From positions 28,122,743 to 28,186,742 of the forward strand of contig CM028333.1 in assembly GCA_016647705.1 (NCBI GenBank): DNA of 64,000 nucleotides, in the 5' to 3' direction. Each line of letters begins with the position of its first letter. Within the stretch, counting starts at the first letter, position 1. The position numbers and the translations under genes are program-made. Below are positions 57,200 through 64,000 of the stretch, piece after piece. The notes under the pieces were generated by a model. The model was given only the letters and a program-made list of their open reading frames with translations. It had not been told where the DNA came from and ran no database searches. Source of the stretch: Eucommia ulmoides. Taxonomy: Eukaryota > Streptophyta > Magnoliopsida > Garryales > Eucommiaceae.

Positions 57200-58803
57200 T
57201 GTACGACGAAGGATTCGATTATCGTGTATTGACTACTCGCAAGTGTACGAGGTCAAAGTTTTAGTATAATGTGATCTTGAAAGATCGGGTATCGTATCCA
57301 CAGGGATTGGTGTCGTTATTATTGAGTACCGTAATTGTCATGACCTAACTTTATCTAGGCGACCAAAAATGTGAAAAATTAATTAAACTAAACTAATATT
57401 ACCTAAATTAACTATAATAATATACTAATATATTTTAGGGGAAAGAATTTCCTAGGGATTAACTTGTTAACAAATACGTGTTCGATCTCGATTAACTCAC
57501 GTTTACGGTGTTCGACCTATTTGACAGTCTCGGTATCTAAAACTCATCCGCCACCTCTCCTGAGTGTAAGATGGGAGATATAATGCAACCTTGTGTCAAC
57601 GAAGAAGTCCCTCTAAATGTCTTAATGACCCTAGGTCTAGTGAGTCTCATCCCAACGTCATTGATTGCACACAATTCAACTCTCGACCGGGTCATTGGAT
57701 CGTCGCATCGTGTTTACCCTATCGACAATCTCGGTTCTAAAACTCCACGCCACCTCTCCCGAGTGTAAGATGGGCGAATACATGACTTAGAATCAATAAA
57801 GAAGTCCCCTATAACGTCTTAACGACCCTAGGTCACGTGAGTCTTGCCCCAACGTCATCGATTGTCCACAATCCTAACCCCGACCGGGTTATTGGATTAT
57901 GGCGTTTGTTTACCCTAATCAGAATTCGGGGTTTGTCAAACCCCGTATTCTCCATTTATCTATCTAAGCATGATAAATAAATAATACGATAAACACAATC
58001 AAATTACGAAGAACAGACATAAACGCAACACCGAAATTATCCAAACACATATTTATAAATATATCGTTAATCCCTATACAATCCATATTTAACTCATTGT
58101 TATAACTGTATAAACATTGAAATCGAGCTAAACATTCTCACAAAATCCTAAGTTAAAAAAACAAAGGAAGAAATTGAAGAACTTAGCTTTGTCCGAAGAT
58201 TAGCCGCTTAGAATGCTCAACGATCGCTTCGCCGTCTTCCTCTACTTCGGGATGTGAGCTCTCCCTCTAAAATTCCTAAACCTACCCTTAGATATATTCC
58301 AAGGGGCTCAAAATGCCAAGAGAGTTTTAGAAGAGAGGAGAGGAGTGGATATTTATAGGCAGAATATCTCAAAAATATCTAATAAATATCCTAGGCTGTG
58401 CAGAGGTCACCGCTTAGGCGGTGGGTATGTTGGTTGGTTGATCGTCGCGGCGGTGAAGACAGTGGTGGATTTGGTGACCTCTCTGCAGTTTTACTGCCTA
58501 GGCGGTGAATATCACTGCCTAGGCGGTGAGCTTCCAACAGATTTAGGCCCTCTCTGCATTTTCACCGTCTAAGCGGTGGGGCTGGTTTTCAGAATCTTGC
58601 CTCCGTGCTTGTTTTTCCATCGTTCTTTGATCGTTCTTGGTTTGATCTGATTGTTTTCACTCCAGTTTTATACCTTTTTACCCCACACACCTGATTTATA
58701 CAAAAAGTATAAAAACTAATTAAAGCATAATAAAAACGCTATAAAAAATACTCTAAAACTAACAAAACAGGTTTTGAAATATGTAGGTAGATCACACCTA
58801 TCA
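57200..58803 (-). repeat. Family Q LTR (uninterrupted copy)
   Basis: It is 1604 bp. On the minus strand it begins TGATAGGTGTGATC and ends CGTCGTACA. A minus-strand TATAAATCAGGTGTG near 58699 matches the family P box at the same offset (about 100 bp). It contains a CCGCCTAGGCGG palindrome cluster. Confidence 0.88.
58409..58577 (-). repeat. ACCGCCTAGGCGGT palindrome cluster in family Q LTR
   Basis: There are four copies of a 14-bp near-palindrome, at 58409, 58493, 58514 and 58564. All have ACCGC/GCGGT-type arms and a CTAGG-like core. They lie 225-395 bp from the LTR start, downstream of the TATA box. The other LTR copy has three degenerate versions (54910, 54994, 55016). Confidence 0.85.
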
Positions 58804-59730
58804 ATAGGCAACTTGATGACTCATAAATTGCCGATTAAAGGATATGAGGATGATACCGAAAATAGCAAGAGGAAATCCTTGGCACTAAAAGCTCAGAAAA
58901 TTGAAGAAGATGATGACAGTGATGATGAAAGTCTTGACAGTGAGCAAGAGAAAGATGTGACGCTTCTCACAAAGAATTTTAGAAGAATGACTCAGCGCAC
59001 ATTCTACTAGAGATGAAACCTGAACATGACTAAAGTGGAATGTTACAACTATCATAAGACCGGTCACTTTCAAAATGATTGTATAGAACCGAAGAAGGAT
59101 AAAGAAAAAGAAAAGAAGAAGAAAGAAGAGTAAGAAGAAATCCATGAAGGTTACTTGGGATGATACTGAATCAAGTAGTTCAGAAAAATCAGATAGTGAA
59201 GATATGTCCATGTTTGCATTGATGGCCACTGGTGGTGAGGTAACTAAATGTTCAGGTTCTTGTCCTTTAGATTTTGATGAATTATTTGATATTTATCCAG
59301 AATTTTCTTATGATTAAAAAAACCAGTGTTATAAAATAAATACCCTTCAAAGTACAATTAATACATTAAACAAGCAAGTGATAGACTACGAATCTGAAAA
59401 CAATAAATTGAAATCCAAGTTGATGGATTTGCATTAAATTGTTCTCAAATTCACCGGCGGTGAAAATAATTTGAAAATGCTTTTGGGAAGTTCACGTGGA
59501 GTTTTTGATAAAGCCGGTATTAGATTTCAGAAAAATCTTAGCAAAAATGTTTTCATAATTTTTTTTTTCTGAAATCAAGGATCTTGTTAGATGTTTTAAA
59601 TGTAATATTGTGGGGCATACTATTCATAGATGTTTTGCTAAAATATCTAACTGTAGACAAGTTTAGGTTCCAAAATGAACTAAAATTGTCCCGACTAACA
59701 AGATCAGACCCACTTAGACTGGGTACCACT
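58804..59730 (+). mobile_element. SIRE-like gag, C-terminal part with zinc knuckles
   Basis: The gag text resumes right after the insertion (NLMTHKLPIKGYED). An acidic/basic stretch follows, then CYNYHKTGHFQNDC near 59041. After an acidic region (WDDTESSSSEKSDSED near 59157) and a coiled-coil-like segment, a second knuckle-like CFKCNIVGHTIHRC appears near 59592. This arrangement fits SIRE-type gag. It is broken in several places. Confidence 0.8.
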
Positions 59731-59733
59731 TAG

Positions 59734-62700
59734 TAGGGGTGGTCATGGGCCGGGCCGGGCTTAGACTAGAATATTACAAAAAACACTCTAGGCCCTAGCT
59801 TGGCCCTATAAGAAAATTTTAAGCCCAGAGCCCGGCCCACGGGCCCCCGACCCTTTTTTTTTTTTTTTTAATTTCAAAGATAAATACAAAAAATTCAACA
59901 CCTAACCAATAAGAAATATTAAAATTACAATTTCTAAAGGCAAATTAATATTCCAAACAAACCAAACCAACAAGAAACATTAAAATTACAATTTCTAAAG
60001 GCAAACTAATATTCCAAACAAACCAAACAAACCAAAAATATTAAAAGTTCAATAAACATTCAACAAGCCAATTAATATTAATATTGCCGAGCCAAACCAA
60101 AATGGGATCTGAGCCAAAGCAAAATAGCCGAGCCAAACACGTTGAGGCAATGCTCAAATCCGAACCAATTAGCCAAAAATTTGTACCTTAACACCTGCGA
60201 ATTCTACACAAATTAACTCAAATTTAATACAAATAAACTCAAATTAGTAAATCGTGATTACCTAACCTCATAAATTTAAAAACAACTAGAATCACTAAAA
60301 CTAAAATATAGCATATAAACCTCAATAACCATCATCACCATCTTCGTCACTAGAGCTTGAGACATCATCATCTGTTTGTTGTCCTAAAGCACCACATTTA
60401 CCTGTATTTGAGAATTAAAAATATCATACTTTAATAAAAAAATCACATGTAAATATAATTCACGTGTCGATAATAATTGTAATAATTGTAACATTTACCT
60501 GTTGAATCATAACCACGAAACCAATCTTGTAAACAAATTAGAGCTTCTATGGTTTTAGACTTCAACGAACATCGATAAGGACTAATGAATTGATGGCCTG
60601 TACTGAAAGCATTCTTGGAAGCAACAGAAGATACAAGAATAGTCAAAACATCCCGAGCCATTCTTGCTAAATCAGGATACCTCAATGAAGAAGAAAACCA
60701 ATACTCCAAGATTTCAACTCACTATTCACATTAAGATTAGGTTATTCTAAGTACAAGTCTAGTTGAGATTTCTCAACTTGTTGACGAGACCTAGTACCTT
60801 GAAATTTGGCATAATCTTAAAATCCGACCAACGTTTTTCCCACGACATTAGACTCGCCCATTGACATGCCACAAGGCCCACAACTACCATAAGAGCTGGG
60901 TTTATTCATGTACTCATCAAACAAAGAATAAAGAGTGGTAACAATGATGTTTATGTATCGATCCGCTTCTTCTCCATGTATTTTCGTGTAACAATATTCA
61001 ATAAATTTTAGCTTATGCCTTGGATCTAAAATTGCACCACAACACAAGATTAAGCTATAATCCGTCCAATATTTGTTAAACTTCAAATACATTTCATGCA
61101 CTATGTCGGATAAAAAATTTGGAGGCCCTTTTAAAACATCCAACAATTGAAGGTGAACTCTATATACTTCTCTAAAGTACAAATTTGAAGTCGGATATTT
61201 CATTCCAGAAAAACTGCGCGTCACATCATAAAACAACTTCAAGAAGTCGCATAACACATTTACTCGCTCCCATGCATCCTCTGACAAATTATACTTGAAA
61301 TTTGTATCACGATCACCCAAATACAGAAATGCCTCTTTATAATGAATAGCAACTTCAAGCATGTGATAAATAGCATTCCACCTTGTTGGGCAATCAAGAC
61401 ACAACTTCTTCTTAGTATCAATGTTTAAACTTGAAGCAAGAGCAAAAAACTTCTTTCTCCTAATCGAGGAAAGTTTCACATATTTAATTCCAAGTCGAAG
61501 TTTTCTAATAATATCACTTATCAAATTAAAACCAGCTTGTACTATCAAATTAAGAATATAAGCACAACAACGCACATGGAAAAATGCACCATCACACGGA
61601 AGAAAGTCGTGCTTGAATTCTACTAACGACACAATCATTCGTAGACAAATTATCTAAAGTAATGCTAAAAACTTTCTTCTCGATATTCCATCGAGACATA
61701 CATGAAGTCAACTCATTATCAAGTGCCAAACTATCATATGGAGGTGGTATAAGCCTAAAACATATTATCCTCTTCTGCAACTTCCATTCATTATCAATAA
61801 AGTGAACAGTCACACAAATATAATGATCATCAGTTTGAGAAGACCACGTATCTGTTGTCAAACAAATACAACACAGACATACACTTAACGATTGAAGCAC
61901 TTTTTCTCTTTCTATAGTGTATATGCCCATAACATCTCTCTTAATTGTAGATCTACTCATCATTCTAAATTCAGGACGAGCTTTAGACATTACACTTCTA
62001 AAACCTATAGCTTCAACTGCTCTAAATGGACGCTCATCCACTACAACCATCATCGCAATCTCTCTACGAAGTTCAACAGGATCATATTGATAATTTCTCA
62101 AAATCTTATCACCAACGGAATTCGTTTCACATTGAATTGTATAATTTTTAATATCATGGTTTGACCTTTTAACACAATATTCAAGCATATGAAGTCTTAA
62201 ATGAGAGGTACCACTACTACTTTTAGCAAAAAATACCTTCGAACAATGTATGCATTCAGCTTTCAACTGATCATTCGAATCCGTCGGTAACTTTTTGAAC
62301 CAACCCCAAACTTTTGATGTTGTTTTGCTTTTTTTAGTCATTGGTTGTTGAACCTCATCACCATTCAAATTGATTGGAGAAGCACTAGCCATTGTCAAAA
62401 CTCTGTAAACAACACAAACAACAATATAGTAAACAAAATGCATAAACAGGACAGAACACAAAACAGAAACGGTAGAACACTACAAATAAAAACGGTAGAA
62501 CACTCCAAACAAACTAAACACAATTTGTATCAAAACAGTAACAGAAACAGTAAAAATATAGGAAAACTGAAAACGGTAACATAAACACTATGTATCGAAC
62601 ACAAAAAAAAAAAAAAAACGAACAGAATAAAATGGCAGCTGGTATGTTACGAAATGAGAAAATGAAACTTGGAGAATGTCAGAATGAAACGGCGGCGGTT

Positions 62701-63223
62701 GTAAAAAAATAGATAGAGGACTATATTAGTAAAAAAAATATGAAATATAGTCTTATCATGCTAACATGCTTATGTTCTGTTATGAACAGGTAGCTTGGAA
62801 CAGATTTAACTCAGAAGAAAGGTAAAACCAAGTGGAGATACGAAATGAGAAAATGTAACCAAGTGGTGTGTTACAAAATGAGAAAACGCCGTTACCTGAA
62901 ATCCGTGGTGGCGACATTAAATGACGATAGACGGACAAAGAGGCCGGCAATTTGGAGAATGAAACGGCAGATTTCTCACTTTTCCCTCAGATTTCTTTCT
63001 TCTTCCCTCAGATCCAGTGGCGCGATTTGAAAAAAAATGAAGGATTAGGGTTGAATGTTGTGAGATTTCTCTCTTTCTTCCTCATTTCTCACAGATCTGC
63101 GATTTTCTCTCTCTCTTTTTTTCCTCAGTCTCCTGTAGTGCTGCTGCTGGTGTGTGAGAAAATGAAAAGGGTTAGGGACCTTAGGGTTGTATAATTGTAT
63201 ATATTATTATTGTAATGTATAAT

Positions 63224-63254
<31 letters not shown>

Positions 63255-63451
63255 TAATTATTATTTCTTCGGGCTGGGCCTAGCCAGCCCTAAAATTTTT
63301 GGAGCTTGCCCAAGTCCGACCCTAAATTTGACCGGGCCCTAAAATCTAGGCCTAGGCCCTGCCCATGGGCTCAAACTCTAAGCCCAAGCCCTAAAAAAAT
63401 CGGGCTAAGTCGTTTGGGCTGGGCGGGCCCCCGGGCCCATGATCACCCCTA
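59734..63451 (-). mobile_element. hAT DNA transposon inside the Copia element (3718 bp)
   Basis: Ends are TAGGGGTGGTCATGGGCC at 59734 and, inverted, TAGGGGTGATCATGGGCC ending at 63451, an 18-bp TIR with one mismatch. The 8-bp duplication is CCACTTAG (59726-59733) and CCACTTAT (63452-63459). Subterminal regions carry many GGGCC/GGCCC copies. The transposase lies on the minus strand and is nearly full length with few breaks. It is much better preserved than the hAT in the WRKY intron, so probably a later arrival. Confidence 0.95.
60443..62392 (-). pseudogene. Nearly full-length hAT transposase, a few disruptions
   Basis: The likely start is the ATG at 62392 (MASASPINLNGDE), just after a TTTACAG that could end a 5' intron. 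The BED finger is VWGWFKKL, CIHC, then HLRLHMLEYC. Next come DERPFRAVEAIGF and a catalytic-core start LTTDTWSSQTDDHYICVTVH. The first frame runs to 61592. A second frame, overlapping it (61638-60817), continues with HVRCCAYILNLIVQAG, CPTRWNAIYHMLEVAI and KLFYDVTRSFSGM. So one shift separates them near 61600-61640. A third frame (60709-60443) carries the dimerisation motif ARDVLTILVSSVASKNAFST. Between 60817 and 60709 the reading is broken by a further shift and an in-frame stop after LDLYLE. It is probably inactive. Confidence 0.88.
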
Positions 63452-63469
63452 CCACTTATGAATTATTTT

Positions 63470-64000
63470 AGGTGCTCCTTGTAGGTTATTTTAAAAGCTT
63501 CAATAAGTAAGGACAAGTGGTTCCTAGATAGTGGTTGTTCTCGACATATGACGGGAGACAAAGGAAAATTTACATCTTTGACACTTAAAGATGGAGGTTA
63601 TGTGATTTTTGGAGACAACGCGAAGGGTAAAATTATCGGTATAAGTAATATCGGTAATGATACTACTATTATTAAAGATGTGTTACTAGTTGATGGACTT
63701 AAACATAATTTACTTAGTATTAGTCAACTATGTGACAAAGGCTATAACGTTATATTTGATCATGATAGGTGCATTATTAAGAATAGTCATGATAGTAGTA
63801 TTTTGTTAGTTGCATCACATTTTGAGAATGTTTATACTTGCTCATTTGACGATTTTAATTCTCAAAATTTATCTTGTTTAAATGCTTTGACTGAAAATAG
63901 TTGGTTATGGCATAGGAGACTTAGGCATGCTAGTATGGAGTTAATCTCTAGTTTATCTAAGAAGAGTCTTGTACATGGCCTACCTAATTTGAAATTTTTG
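63470..64000 (+). mobile_element. SIRE-like pol start: protease and GAG-pre-integrase
   Basis: After the hAT insertion an open frame reads DKWFLDSGCSRHMTGDKG, the Copia aspartic protease site, then a LVDGLKHNLLSISQLCDKGY stretch. It continues to WLWHRRLRHASMELI, the GAG-pre-integrase segment, and runs off the window edge at 64000. Confidence 0.92.

Larger units (their letters stand above)
45784..58803 (-). mobile_element. Athila-like non-autonomous Ty3/Gypsy element (family Q), minus strand
   Basis: It starts TGTACGGCGAAGG and ends CACACCTATCA, flanked by ATAGG at 45779-45783 and 58804-58808. Its 5' LTR on the minus strand is 58803-57200. The other LTR is 55254-54110 plus 46199-45784, split by a Tat-lineage insertion. 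Minus-strand TGGTGCTATTGTCGGGG (57193-57177) resembles the usual primer-binding site of this branch. A polypurine end, TTGGGGTATT, abuts the other LTR. The internal region of 1.9 kb has no gag or pol, so it needed help to move. It is whole in outline but non-coding. LTR divergence is about 8-11 percent over the first 400 bp by eye. Confidence 0.88.
42977..64000 (+). mobile_element. SIRE-like Ty1/Copia element, interrupted and cut by window edge
   Basis: The 5' LTR (42977-45123) is followed by a tRNA-iMet primer-binding site, gag (about 45180-45783, resuming at 58804) and the protease to GAG-pre-integrase part of pol at 63470-64000. Two later insertions split it: an Athila-like element at 45784-58803 and a hAT transposon at 59734-63451. 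It runs off the right edge, so its 3' LTR is unseen. It is broken by several changes besides the insertions. The long LTR and the WFLDSGCSRHMTGDKGKF protease text fit the SIRE lineage. Its own left duplication candidate is GTGGG (42972-42976). It is the oldest layer of the nest. Confidence 0.9.

Noticed and set aside
61892-62584. Plus-strand open frames opposite the second hAT transposase
   Set aside because: They are shadows of the transposase on the minus strand.

Overview
This is plant nuclear DNA. It is AT-rich and dominated by LTR retrotransposons and DNA transposons. The only two host genes I can support are both multi-exon, both on the minus strand, and both match land-plant proteins. 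The intron-rich structure, the WRKY44/TTG2-like protein, the plastid-type adenylate kinase and the plastid-derived ndhA fragment point to a eudicot. I cannot name the species.

Layout. (1) 1-5 kb: AT-rich intergenic sequence with a striking array of TTAACGTTAA-like palindromes at 1.56-2.52 kb and unclassified repeats. (2) 5.0-13.3 kb, minus: a complete five-exon group I WRKY gene (WRKY44/TTG2-like, 410 codons). Its 4.7 kb last intron holds a 3.5 kb hAT transposon with an 8-bp target duplication, and its second intron holds a Harbinger-like element with a TTA duplication. (3) 13.3-18.2 kb: the 5' flank, AT-rich tandem repeats and an LTR remnant. (4) 18.2-28.1 kb: a broken Copia element, then a solo LTR of a second Copia (SIRE-like) family, then an array of GTGAACGTTCAC-like palindromes. 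(5) 30.3-41.8 kb, minus: a complete four-exon adenylate kinase gene (290 codons including the stop). Its introns contain a plastid ndhA fragment, a broken Athila-like Ty3/Gypsy element and a TIR element. (6) 42.0-42.85 kb: a candidate short Helitron. (7) 42.98-64.0 kb: a nest. A SIRE-like Copia element running off the right edge is split by an Athila-like non-autonomous element (45784-58803). That element's LTR is in turn split by a Tat-lineage Ty3/Gypsy element (46200-54104). A second hAT transposon (59734-63451) sits in the Copia coding region. All three insertions in the nest have recognisable target-site duplications.

The two host genes look intact at the level of frames and splice sites. 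I see no functional link between them: one is a nuclear transcription factor, the other a plastid nucleotide-balancing enzyme. What they share is intron growth by transposon insertion.

The most unusual signal is that several unrelated LTR families here carry clusters of short self-complementary motifs, each family with its own core sequence: GTCGAC, ACCGCTGCAGCGGT, ACCGCCTAGGCGGT and AACGTT types. In the two Athila-like families the clusters sit at the same offset from the LTR start. Copy number differs between the two LTRs of a single element, which suggests a fast-evolving, position-conserved hairpin module.

All coordinates and alignments were done by eye. Divergence figures are rough estimates.
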